From contig CAZDWS010000009.1 in NCBI GenBank assembly GCA_964509295.1, positions 124,001 through 188,000 on the forward strand: 64,000 bases of DNA. Reading direction: 5' to 3'. The position numbers were made by a program, and so were the translations under genes. How positions within the stretch are numbered: position 1 is the first letter of the stretch; each line of letters starts with the position of its first letter. The notes beneath the pieces were generated by a model. It ran no database searches, had not been told where the DNA came from, and saw only the letters and a program-made list of their open reading frames with translations. Shown here piece by piece: positions 8,113-16,803 of the stretch. The DNA is from JBGSQR01 sp964509295. Its GTDB lineage: Bacteria; Desulfobacterota; Desulfuromonadia; Geobacterales; Pseudopelobacteraceae.

Positions 8113-10041
8113 CTAGCTGTGAACACCGAACTGCTTGACTTTTTGATATAAAGTCGTCCTTGCTATACCAAGAATCTTTGCAGCATGGGTCATATTGCCA
8201 CCACAATCGTCCAGCACCTTTTGAATCGTATCAATTTCCATAGTACGCAAGGCGTTTCCCACCGGGCGGTCAACTTTTTCAGAGTTAGTCAGAGCCATAT
8301 GAGTCGGCAGGTGAATAACATCAATCAGTTCGTCTGTACAGATATTTACCGCTCTTTCCACAACATTTTCCAGTTCCCTGATATTGCCGGGCCAGTGAAA
8401 ATTGGCCAGCAATGCCTTTGCTTCCGGACTGAAAACCTTTTGTGAAATCTCTGAATGCAGACAGAGCTTTTTAAGAAAAAAGTCTGCCAGTATGAGAATA
8501 TCTTTTTGCCGGCTACGCAGCGGAGGTACTTTTATCTGCAAGACATTCAGACGATAGTACAGATCCAAACGAAAGTTGCCCAGATTAACGTCTTCCGAAA
8601 GCTCCCTGTTGGTTGCCGCGATAATACGCACATCGATATCGACATACTGCTGGCCGCCAATCCTCATCACTTTTCTGTCCTGTAGCACTCTCAGAAATTT
8701 TACCTGCATATCAAGCGGCAACTCTCCAATCTCATCAAGAAAAACAGTTCCGCCAAAAGCCATTTCAAACTTGCCCGGTCGCCCACCCTGACGCGCCCCC
8801 GTAAAAGCGCCACCTTCATAGCCGAATAGCTCACTTTCAATCAGGTCGCGCGGTAAAGCTCCGCAATTAATTGCCACGAATGGACCGCTGGCTCTGGAAC
8901 TGGCATTATGGATTGCCTGAGCTATCAATTCCTTGCCTGTGCCGCTCTCACCTTCAATCAGTGTGTTTGAATTGCAGTTTGCAGCTATTCTACCCAGGCG
9001 AATGCACTCCTTCACCTGTTGAGTTTCCCCGACAACATCATCAAAGGTAAACTGTGCAGTGGCACCTACCATCTGATTAACCATTTTTTGAACCTGTTTC
9101 AACTCGCGGAAAATGTCAACAACCCCCTCAATTGCGCCTTCTTCGTCCTTCAGCAATATTGCAGTCTGACTAAAACGTTGCGAACCACGAACTGTATCAA
9201 CAACAATTTCTTTATCAGTGTACCCTTCACCCGAATAAAGCGCCTGCATGGCAACAGGTTTAAAAGTCACAAGATCGCTCATTTTTTTACCCATGGCTTC
9301 TTTGGGATCCACATATATCATCCTTGCGGCAGAAGGGTTGATGTATGTCACTGATCCGGAGCGATCCAGCATCATCAGGCCGTCAAAGAGTGAGTCGAGG
9401 ATCAGGGACCGGAGCCGACTGATTTTCTTCAGTTCGGCTTGCGCGCGTTGGGCAAGAAGCATATTCTTGATGGCTGCAGCGGCTGAGACGACTAGACCAA
9501 GGGTGTGCGGATGCACCCTCTCTTTCCGGACCGTAATGCCCAGCACGCCGAGAAGAGAACCATCCGAATCAGTAAGCGGGGCTGAAGAACAGCCCCAGAC
9601 ATGATATTGCTCGCAATAATGTTCGGTACCGACAACCTGCACAGGCACACATCCCAAAAGGGCAAGCCCAATTGCAGACGTCCCGGAATGTTCTTCCGAG
9701 AACTGCACTCCACGCATATAATGTCGGCCAAATGCCGAATGGAGCAGTTCTCTGCTTCCGAAGCTTTCCAGTATAAATCCGGATCGATCAACCAACACGA
9801 CAACGAAGTCACTTTCATCAATGGAAGAGCAGAGGATATCCATAAAAGGGCGGGCGGCTTCCAGCAATTCTGAATTTTTGGCAAGGACCGCTGCAAGTTC
9901 ATCTTCAGAGGCCATCACCAAATTGCAGCTCAAATAAGGATCTTTGCTTCTATTGCGACAACGGAGCCAGGATTCACCGATAATCTTTCTGACATCAGAA
10001 CCAATCTGCCCTGTTTTTATAAAAAGATCCCAACTTGTCAT
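8113..10041 (-). CDS. AcoR-like sigma-54-dependent transcriptional activator (second copy)
   Basis: A 642-residue activator with the same domain order as the gene downstream: GAF-like sensor (about 65-195, with HYCEQYHVWGCSSAPL), PAS-like domain (about 210-310), AAA+ domain with Walker A GESGTGKE at 364-371, GAFTGA at 411-416 and Walker B GGTVFLDEIG at 430-439, and a C-terminal Fis-type helix-turn-helix (AAKILGIARTTLYQK). Only 46 bp separate it from the next regulator, so the two are probably co-transcribed. The sensor domains differ clearly, which argues for two ligands or two target promoters rather than a fresh duplication. AGGA about 8 nt before the ATG supports the start. Confidence 0.9.
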   Translation of the reverse strand: MTSWDLFIKTGQIGSDVRKIIGESWLRCRNRSKDPYLSCNLVMASEDELAAVLAKNSELLEAARPFMDILCSSIDESDFVVVLVDRSGFILESFGSRELLHSAFGRHYMRGVQFSEEHSGTSAIGLALLGCVPVQVVGTEHYCEQYHVWGCSSAPLTDSDGSLLGVLGITVRKERVHPHTLGLVVSAAAAIKNMLLAQRAQAELKKISRLRSLILDSLFDGLMMLDRSGSVTYINPSAARMIYVDPKEAMGKKMSDLVTFKPVAMQALYSGEGYTDKEIVVDTVRGSQRFSQTAILLKDEEGAIEGVVDIFRELKQVQKMVNQMVGATAQFTFDDVVGETQQVKECIRLGRIAANCNSNTLIEGESGTGKELIAQAIHNASSRASGPFVAINCGALPRDLIESELFGYEGGAFTGARQGGRPGKFEMAFGGTVFLDEIGELPLDMQVKFLRVLQDRKVMRIGGQQYVDIDVRIIAATNRELSEDVNLGNFRLDLYYRLNVLQIKVPPLRSRQKDILILADFFLKKLCLHSEISQKVFSPEAKALLANFHWPGNIRELENVVERAVNICTDELIDVIHLPTHMALTNSEKVDRPVGNALRTMEIDTIQKVLDDCGGNMTHAAKILGIARTTLYQKVKQFGVHS

Positions 10042-10285
10042 AATAAATTCCTGTTATTTCGAAAAAACTCAAAGGTGACGATTAGCATGTCTTCCGATCC
10101 GGGCTGCGGTACTGAAGCACTGAACGACCATAACCTCAATCTATAGCAGAAAAAAATATCGAACAGCTGTAACAACTCGGTTCCTACGAGACAATGAGGT
10201 AAAGCCTAATGCACTTTGGTTTGTGCTGGCTGGCTGAAACCGGACTGACAACTGCGACGGAGTCAAGAATAAATGACCTAAGAAA

Positions 10286-11812
10286 TCAGGTTTTTCGATC
10301 TAAACTCCGATACTGGATCGCCTCGGCAATATGTTCTTCGCTGATATGTTCACTTTCAGCCAGGTCGGCAATGGTTCGGGCAACCTTGAGGATACGGTTA
10401 TAAGTGCGAGCTGAAAACCCGAGCCGGTCTGTGACCAGCTCCAGCATACGGTTTCCGGCCGTATCCAATTCACAGTATTTCTTGATGAAGCGGGGAGTCA
10501 TTTGGGCATTGCAATGAATTTTAGTGCCTTTGTAGCGTTCCGACTGGATGGCCCGCGAGCGCTCCACCCGTCTGGCCACGTCAGCCGAGCTTTCCGCTTC
10601 TCCGCGATCAGAGAGATCGCGGTATTTGACGGCGGGCACTTGGATATGAATATCGATGCGGTCCAGCAGGGGACCGGAGATGCGGGAACGGTAACGGTGG
10701 ATGGAGATCGGGGTACAGGAGCAGGCGTGAATCGGGTCGGCAAGATAACCGCAGGGACAGGGATTCATGGCAGCCACCAGCATCACCCGTGCCGGATAGG
10801 TCAGTGAGACCAGCGAGCGGGAAATGGTTACTCGCCCGTCTTCCAACGGCTGTCGCAGGACTTCCAGCACATTCTTCTTAAATTCCGGCAGCTCGTCCAG
10901 AAACAGGACGCCGTTATGGGCCAGGGAGACTTCACCCGGCTTGGGGGTGGAACCGCCACCGATCAGCCCCACATCGGAAATAGTATGATGGGGGCTGCGA
11001 AAAGGTCGCACCGCCAGCAGAGCGCGCTCCTTGTCCAGCATGCCGCTGACACTGAATATTTTGGTAGTTTCAATAGCTTCATCAAAAGACATCTGCGGCA
11101 GGATGGTGGGGATACGGCGGGCAAGCATGGTCTTTCCAGAGCCGGGTGGACCGATCATGAGCAGATTATGTCCGCCGCTGGCCGCCACTTCCATGGCGCG
11201 CTTGGCACTCTCCTGACCTTTGACTTCACTAAAATCCTCACCGTATTCGCAAGCGTTGGAGAACAACTCGTCCAGATCGATCCGACAGGCCGCAATCGCC
11301 TCGCGACCTGAAAGAAACTCCACCACCTGGGACAGGGTTGTGGCGCCGATGATTTCAACCCCCTCAACTACTGCCGCTTCCGAGGCATTCTCCAACGGCA
11401 GAATGATACCTGTCAAACCGGCCCGCTTGGCAGCAACCGCCATGGGCAGGGCGCCCCGGATGGATTTGAGGCTGCCATCCAGTGAGAGTTCACCCAGCAG
11501 GATGTAGTTTTGCAGCAGGGTCGGCTTAACTACACCGGTAGCAGCAAGAATACCGATGGAAATCGGCAGGTCAAAGGCGGTACCCTCTTTTTTGATATCA
11601 GCCGGTGCCAGATTGGCTGTGATACGTCGGGCAGGAAAATCATAACCGGAGTTTTTCAGGGCGGCCCTGACACGATCTTTGCTTTCCTTGACGGCGCCGT
11701 CAGGCAGACCGACAGTTGCAAAAGCGGGCAGGCCGGGGGCCAGGTCAACCTCCACATCAACGACAATGGCATCAATACCGATCAGGGCACTGCTGAGAAC
11801 TTTGGCTAACAT
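10286..11812 (-). CDS. comM: YifB/ComM family AAA+ ATPase (Mg-chelatase-like)
   Basis: About 508 residues. The N-terminal part carries the family region (VEVDLAPGLPAFATVGLPD, VKESKDRVRAALKNSG, NLAPADIKKEG, FDLPIAIG-like). The central AAA+ core has Walker A IGPPGSGKTM and sensor/arginine segments (RPFRSPHHTISD, GEVSLAHNGVLFLDELPEF, MNPCPCGYL). The C-terminal part has the zinc-associated cysteines and helical lid. Known family members are hexameric helicases that help integrate DNA taken up in natural transformation. The ATG at 11812 has a G6 run just upstream; the TTG four codons earlier is less likely. It follows the pgeF-like gene by 26 bp, which suggests an operon. Confidence 0.9.
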   Translation of the reverse strand: MLAKVLSSALIGIDAIVVDVEVDLAPGLPAFATVGLPDGAVKESKDRVRAALKNSGYDFPARRITANLAPADIKKEGTAFDLPISIGILAATGVVKPTLLQNYILLGELSLDGSLKSIRGALPMAVAAKRAGLTGIILPLENASEAAVVEGVEIIGATTLSQVVEFLSGREAIAACRIDLDELFSNACEYGEDFSEVKGQESAKRAMEVAASGGHNLLMIGPPGSGKTMLARRIPTILPQMSFDEAIETTKIFSVSGMLDKERALLAVRPFRSPHHTISDVGLIGGGSTPKPGEVSLAHNGVLFLDELPEFKKNVLEVLRQPLEDGRVTISRSLVSLTYPARVMLVAAMNPCPCGYLADPIHACSCTPISIHRYRSRISGPLLDRIDIHIQVPAVKYRDLSDRGEAESSADVARRVERSRAIQSERYKGTKIHCNAQMTPRFIKKYCELDTAGNRMLELVTDRLGFSARTYNRILKVARTIADLAESEHISEEHIAEAIQYRSLDRKT

Positions 11813-11838
11813 CTGTCCCCCCAACTGTTATCGCCGGA

Positions 11839-12639
11839 TTAGAGTGTTTTCAACAGAATAAATCCCATCTGCCTGCCTGTTTCTCCATCATCCCTTCGAT
11901 AGGAGAAAAAGCTTTCCTTTACACAGCAGACACATACATCGGAAACCTGGATGGCACTGTCATTAATTCCTGCCTGAAGCAGCAGCTGCTTGTTGGCCGA
12001 AGAGAGATCGAGTTTCCATTTGCCTTCCGTACTCGGCTCGGCAATGTTTTCCCAAGCCACATTGCACTGGCTGAAAGCTTTTTTTACCGGCCCATCTACC
12101 TCATAACAGCATTTACCGATACATGGTCCGATAGCAACCTGAATTTCTTCCGGGTTACAACTGAACTGGGACTTCATGCCGGCCACCGTTTTTGAAACCA
12201 GACCGGCTGCCGTACCCTGCCAACCGGCATGCACAGCTGCAATAACCCGTTTAACCGGATCAAGCAGCAGAATCGGAACACAGTCGGCAACGCAGACACC
12301 GATCATCACTCCGGTCTGGTTGGTAATAATGGCATCACTTTCTACACCCAAAAAGTGGCTGTAATCCTCATTCGGCTCATCAATAACAAGAATATCGGTG
12401 CCATGGACCTGGCGAACAGTTACCAGAGACTCCTGCGGCAGCCCAAAGGCGCGTGTCAGCAGACTGCGGTTGCCTTCTACACTATGATGCTGGTCAAGAG
12501 TATTGGTTCCCAGATTAAGTGAGTTGTAGGGCGGACGTGAGACCCCTTCGTGGCGACTGGTAAAACCCTGCACAGAACATTCAGAACCACTGAATTCCGC
12601 ATTTATATAGTGGATACGACCGACACGTTTCATTTGCAT
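11839..12639 (-). CDS. pgeF: PgeF/YfiH-type polyphenol oxidase-like, purine nucleoside-acting protein
   Basis: A 266-residue member of the multicopper-polyphenol-oxidase-like (DUF152/YfiH) family. The metal-site residues are visible: His in VRQVHGTD, Cys in CVADCVPILL and His in AAVHAGWQGTA, plus the IGPCIGKCCYEV and SYRRDDGETGRQMGF signatures. E. coli YfiH/PgeF edits peptidoglycan precursors, and other members phosphorolyse or deaminate adenosine; which applies here cannot be told. GAAGGAG lies 5 nt before the ATG. The gene heads a probable two-gene operon with the ComM-type ATPase. Confidence 0.9.
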   Translation of the reverse strand: MQMKRVGRIHYINAEFSGSECSVQGFTSRHEGVSRPPYNSLNLGTNTLDQHHSVEGNRSLLTRAFGLPQESLVTVRQVHGTDILVIDEPNEDYSHFLGVESDAIITNQTGVMIGVCVADCVPILLLDPVKRVIAAVHAGWQGTAAGLVSKTVAGMKSQFSCNPEEIQVAIGPCIGKCCYEVDGPVKKAFSQCNVAWENIAEPSTEGKWKLDLSSANKQLLLQAGINDSAIQVSDVCVCCVKESFFSYRRDDGETGRQMGFILLKTL

Positions 12640-12757
12640 ATTTACTCCTTCATTAACCCGCTTTGTTCACATCCTGAGGCTGGCATTTTAACAAGTAAAA
12701 CCACCAACATTCCAGTATTGTGATGAAATTAAAAATCTCTTTGCCTTCTGTTCTGCT

Positions 12758-13363
12758 TTACGCTTTAATACCTTTACGCTTATGCCACCAGACATAGACA
12801 GCAACCAGGACCGTACTGGCGATCAACACCCAGATGACGGCCTGGTGGGCATACTGCATGATCAGTTGCTGATTTTCGCCGATTACATAGCCGATACCGG
12901 CCAGCACACTGCACCAGATGCCGGCACCCAGCAGGGTGTAGATCGAGAAACGCAGGTGATTCATCCCGGAAAGTCCAGCCGGTATTGAAATCAGGTGACG
13001 CACAACCGGCAGCAGCCTGCCGATAAAGGTGGAAATTTCACCATGCTGTAGAAAGAACTTTTCAACACGCTCAAATTTTTCCGGTGGTATCAGCACATAT
13101 TTACCGTATTTGATGATCAGCGGCCGCCCCAGATAATGCGAGGCAAAATAATTGGCGTAAGCGCCAGCCAGACTTCCGACTGTACCGCATAAAATGGCCA
13201 GCCAGATATTCATCTTACCCTGATAGGCCAGATATCCGGCAGGCGGCATTACCAGTTCACTGGGGACCGGAATGATCGAACTTTCCATTGCCATCAACAG
13301 AAAAACACCGGGATAACCCATGGCGCCGATTGTATCCAGCAGCCATTGTACGACAGCATGCAT
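12758..13363 (-). CDS. DedA family inner-membrane protein
   Basis: A membrane protein of about 201 residues with the DedA/SNARE-associated (VTT) pattern: GYPGVFLLMAMESSIIPVPSE, then G-x-LAGAYANYFASHYLGR, the amphipathic FLQHGEISTFIGRLLPVVRHL and SIPAG, and C-terminal hydrophobic segments. DedA proteins support envelope homeostasis, and some move lipid carriers such as undecaprenyl phosphate. The ATG at 13363 is preferred because GGAG sits 7 nt upstream; the ATG four codons earlier has no ribosome site. It is a separate unit, with about 120 bp on both sides. Confidence 0.9.
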   Translation of the reverse strand: MHAVVQWLLDTIGAMGYPGVFLLMAMESSIIPVPSELVMPPAGYLAYQGKMNIWLAILCGTVGSLAGAYANYFASHYLGRPLIIKYGKYVLIPPEKFERVEKFFLQHGEISTFIGRLLPVVRHLISIPAGLSGMNHLRFSIYTLLGAGIWCSVLAGIGYVIGENQQLIMQYAHQAVIWVLIASTVLVAVYVWWHKRKGIKA

Positions 13364-13491
13364 GAACAACTCCATATAAAGTCAGATTTAAGCAGTAGAA
13401 TATATACCTTATCTTGCCTGTTCCGGCAACAGAGTAAGACAGCAGATTAAATATTTATAGTATTAGCCTTAATCAATCAAATAACGGATCC

Positions 13492-15345
13492 ATGAATATG
13501 AATATTATTGAGCGCCTGAAAAATGAAGTTTTAACCGGTGACGGAGCCATCGGAACCATGCTGTACGCCAAAGGCGTCAGCCTGGACAGTAACTTTGAGC
13601 ACCTCAATCTTGTGCGCCCGGCACTGGTACTTGAACTGGCTCGGGAATATATCGCCGCCGGTGCCCAGTTAATTGAAACCAATACCTTTGGCGCAAATCA
13701 AACCAAACTGGCCGCAATTGGCCTGGCCCACAAGGTGACGGAAATCAACCGGGCCGGTGTCCGCCTGGCCCGTCAGGCAATCGGAGCACGACAGGACCTG
13801 CTGGTAGCCGGTTCCGTCGGCCCACTGATCCGTATCAAGGGCGACGAGAAAGAGCTTGGCAGCCAGGAAATGGCCACCATCTTTCGCGAGCAGTGCCAGA
13901 CGCTGGCTACTGAAGGGGTTGACCTGCTGCTGCTGGAGACATTCGCCTCTCTGACGCAGCTATTGGCTGCAGTTCAGGCCGCTTCTGAGACAGGTCTGCC
14001 GGTTTGCGCCTCCATGACTTTCACCGAAGGGGGGCGCAGCGGTGACGGCACCAGTGTGGAAACTTTCTGTGCTGCTATGGAAAAGGCCGGAGTTGACATA
14101 ATCGGGGCCAATTGTGGCGCCGGGCCGCTGGAACTGCTCAAAGTTGTCAAACGCATGGCCGCAGTTACCGACAGGCCGATTGCCGCCTATGCCAATAGCG
14201 GATTTCCAGAATACCACGAAGGTCGCTATATCTATCGCGCCACGCCGGACTATTTTGCCAGCATGGCCGATGAAATGGCAAAGGCCGGTGCTTCGTTGAT
14301 CGGCGGCTGTTGCGGCACCACGCCGGAACACATCAGCGCCATTGCCCAGATCCTCAAAGCAAGAACACCGGTCAAAGCAACATCAAGCCCGGTTATCACC
14401 GTTTCCGCTGAATCAGGGCCGCAGCCGCAGAAAGTGGTCTCCTTTCTTGATGCCTGGGGAAAACGCAAAGTCATCACAGTGGAGCTTGACCCGCCCAAAG
14501 GAATGGACTGCACCAAAATCATTGAGGGGAGCCGGAGGCTAAAGGAGGCCGGTGCCGACGCAATCAATCTGGCTGAAAACCCACTGGCCCGACCGCGCAT
14601 GGGTAACATTGCTCTGGGCAGCCTGATTCAGCGCGAGGTCGGTATCGAGGTAATCATTCATGTCACCGGCCGCGACCGCAACCTGATCGGTATGCAGTCC
14701 GATATGATGGGGGCCAGCCTGCTGGGACTGCGCAATATTCTGGCGGTCACCGGTGACCCGGCCGCCATGGGTGACCATGCCAGCGCCAAGTCGGTTTTTG
14801 ACCTGCACTCCTTTACACTGATCAAACTGCTGTCCGACATGAATCAGGGCGTCAATGCCATCGGCAATCCCATCGGCAATGGCACCAGCTTTACCATCGG
14901 TGCAGCCTTTAATCCAAATACTAAAAACAGTGCTGTCCAGGCGGACCGGTTGCGTAAGAAAATAGCCAATGGTGCTGTTTTTACCCAGACCCAGCCTATA
15001 TATGATCCGGCGTTATTCTTTGAAACGCTGGAACTGACCCGCGACTGCCATATACCCATACTGCCCGGAATCATGCCGCTGGTCAGCCAGCGCAATGCGG
15101 AATATCTGCACAACGAGGTGCCTGGCATCACCGTGCCGGAAAATATTCGCATGCGGATGAAAGGACTTGAAAAAGAGGCCGGCGTGCGTGAAGGCCTGGC
15201 TATTTCCCGCGAATTTATAGATGTGACTTTTACTTCAGCCGGCGGATACTACCTTATTCCGCCATTTGGTAAACATGAGTTAGCCCTGGATTTAATTGAC
15301 TATATTCATCAATTGGAAAGGAATAAACAATGGGAAAAATGTTGA
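13492..15345 (+). CDS. Fused homocysteine S-methyltransferase / methylenetetrahydrofolate reductase
   Basis: A 617-residue bifunctional enzyme. Residues about 1-290 form the homocysteine methyltransferase barrel (LTGDGAIGTML, ETNTFGANQTKL, GANCGAGP and the zinc cysteines of IGGCCGTTPEH). Residues about 325-610 form a MetF-like reductase barrel (VITVELDPPKGMD, HVTGRDRN, NILAVTGDP, FTQTQPIYDP, LPGIMPLVS). The same fusion is known from B. subtilis YitJ. It would reduce methylene-THF and feed methyl groups into methionine synthesis. The ribosome site is weak (CGGATC), and a second in-frame ATG two codons on is possible. The next gene starts inside its last codons. Confidence 0.92.
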   Translation: MNMNIIERLKNEVLTGDGAIGTMLYAKGVSLDSNFEHLNLVRPALVLELAREYIAAGAQLIETNTFGANQTKLAAIGLAHKVTEINRAGVRLARQAIGARQDLLVAGSVGPLIRIKGDEKELGSQEMATIFREQCQTLATEGVDLLLLETFASLTQLLAAVQAASETGLPVCASMTFTEGGRSGDGTSVETFCAAMEKAGVDIIGANCGAGPLELLKVVKRMAAVTDRPIAAYANSGFPEYHEGRYIYRATPDYFASMADEMAKAGASLIGGCCGTTPEHISAIAQILKARTPVKATSSPVITVSAESGPQPQKVVSFLDAWGKRKVITVELDPPKGMDCTKIIEGSRRLKEAGADAINLAENPLARPRMGNIALGSLIQREVGIEVIIHVTGRDRNLIGMQSDMMGASLLGLRNILAVTGDPAAMGDHASAKSVFDLHSFTLIKLLSDMNQGVNAIGNPIGNGTSFTIGAAFNPNTKNSAVQADRLRKKIANGAVFTQTQPIYDPALFFETLELTRDCHIPILPGIMPLVSQRNAEYLHNEVPGITVPENIRMRMKGLEKEAGVREGLAISREFIDVTFTSAGGYYLIPPFGKHELALDLIDYIHQLERNKQWEKC

Positions 15346-15755
15346 AATCTGTATTGTTGCTGATCTGCTTCCTGATGACCGCTGCCTGTGCAACACCGAA
15401 CCAGTCCAGTATCCGTGAAGAGTTCGAAAAAAGTTACAAGGGCTACAACCGCATGTTGCGCTGGGATGAAGTGGCAGCTGCCGGCATGATTTACATGGAG
15501 CCGGAAGGTCGAGAGGCTTACATCAAAGCTGCTGAAGACTTTAAGAAAAGGTCCGTGGCAATTACCGAGTATCGCGTCTTGACAGCCGAATGTCTGGCCG
15601 ACAAGGGTACCGGCGAAGTGGTTACGGAGTTCGAGTATTACATTATGCCGTCCAACAGGATCAAAACCCTAACCTACAAACAGGACTGGGTCTATCGTGA
15701 GATCAACGAAAGTAAAAGCTGGAAGGTAAAGAGCGCCCTTCCCCACTTCGAGTGA
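15330..15755 (+). CDS. Predicted lipoprotein of unknown function
   Basis: A 141-residue protein with a lipoprotein signal peptide: basic MGKMLK, a hydrophobic run and the lipobox MTAAC with the lipidated cysteine near residue 20. The mature part is polar and has no domain I recognise. Aromatic and charged residues (GYNRMLRWDE, EFEYYIMPSNRIKTL, DWVYRE) suggest a small folded domain like those of NTF2-like or pilus-assembly lipoproteins, but this is a guess. It overlaps the preceding methyltransferase/reductase gene by 16 bp and is followed closely by the Xer recombinase, so all three are probably co-transcribed. Confidence 0.8.
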   Translation: MGKMLKSVLLLICFLMTAACATPNQSSIREEFEKSYKGYNRMLRWDEVAAAGMIYMEPEGREAYIKAAEDFKKRSVAITEYRVLTAECLADKGTGEVVTEFEYYIMPSNRIKTLTYKQDWVYREINESKSWKVKSALPHFE

Positions 15756-15759
15756 TATT

Positions 15760-16659
15760 TTGGACTCATTGAAAGAGCAGATCAAAAAATTTTATACATA
15801 CTTGGAAACGGAGCGCAATGTCTCAACCCATACCCTCTTGGCCTATCGTTGCGACCTGGACCAGCTGACCCGATTTGTCAACAGTGAAAAAGGCGAAAAC
15901 AGCTCCGCCAGCGATATTGACCATCTGCTGCTGAGACGTTTTATTGCTCTGCTGAACAAGAGTAATAAAAAGAGTTCCATCGGCAGAAAACTGGCCGCCA
16001 TCAGAAGTTTTTTCAAGTATCTGCTTCGCCATGGCGTCATCTCAAAAAATCCCGCCGAGCTGATTTCCACCCCCAAGAAGGAAAACCGCCTGCCTTTTCA
16101 TCTGGATATTGACCAGGCAACGACACTGATGGAAGCACCGTCGGACGATGAAAAATACGCCCTGCGCGACCGGGCTATTCTGGAAATGCTCTACTCCTGC
16201 GGCTTGCGCGTTTCCGAGCTGACCGGCCTGAACATTTCAGAAGTAGATCTGTCCGGCGGAATGGTACGGGTAATGGGTAAAGGTGGTAAACAGCGCATTG
16301 TTCCGGTTGGCAGCCGGGCTGTTGAGGCAATCCGCGAATACCTGGAAGAACGGGACGAAGTGACCGGCACCGGCCCCTTGTTTCTAAACACCCGTGGCGA
16401 CCGTATCAACCGGCGCAGCGTTACCCGTATCGTGGACACGCATGTTTTACGCATAGCCGCTTTTAAGCACATTTCCCCTCATATTCTGAGACATACATTT
16501 GCCACTCATATGCTGGAAGGTGGTGCCGACCTGCGCGCCATCCAGGAGCTGCTAGGTCATGCCTCACTCTCAACCACTCAAAAATATACCCATGTGGGCA
16601 TTGACAAACTTATGGAAGTTTATGACAAAGCCCATCCGAAAGCGCATACTGAAAAGTGA
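15760..16659 (+). CDS. Tyrosine recombinase of the XerC/XerD family
   Basis: A 299-residue recombinase that resolves chromosome dimers at dif sites with its partner. The N-terminal SAM-like domain (about 1-95) and C-terminal catalytic domain are complete. Catalytic residues can be seen: Arg in YSCGLRVSEL, Lys in GKGGKQRIVP, His-x2-Arg in HILRHTFATHML, His in LLGHASLSTTQ and the nucleophile Tyr in KYTHV. There is no ATG at the expected place; the frame opens at a TTG four bases after the preceding stop. Whether it is XerC or XerD cannot be settled without comparison. No dif-like site was searched for outside the window. Confidence 0.9.
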   Translation: MDSLKEQIKKFYTYLETERNVSTHTLLAYRCDLDQLTRFVNSEKGENSSASDIDHLLLRRFIALLNKSNKKSSIGRKLAAIRSFFKYLLRHGVISKNPAELISTPKKENRLPFHLDIDQATTLMEAPSDDEKYALRDRAILEMLYSCGLRVSELTGLNISEVDLSGGMVRVMGKGGKQRIVPVGSRAVEAIREYLEERDEVTGTGPLFLNTRGDRINRRSVTRIVDTHVLRIAAFKHISPHILRHTFATHMLEGGADLRAIQELLGHASLSTTQKYTHVGIDKLMEVYDKAHPKAHTEK

Positions 16660-16803
16660 GTCTATTTATCACTTGCAAAGTGTCCCATTAAAGAACACTT
16701 GTAATCAACATTCTCATCTTGTATAAAAAATACGCAGCCAGGCTAAACCGGCTCTAAAACTACTTCGTTTAATTACAGCAAGCATCTAATAGTCAAGGTA
16801 ATC

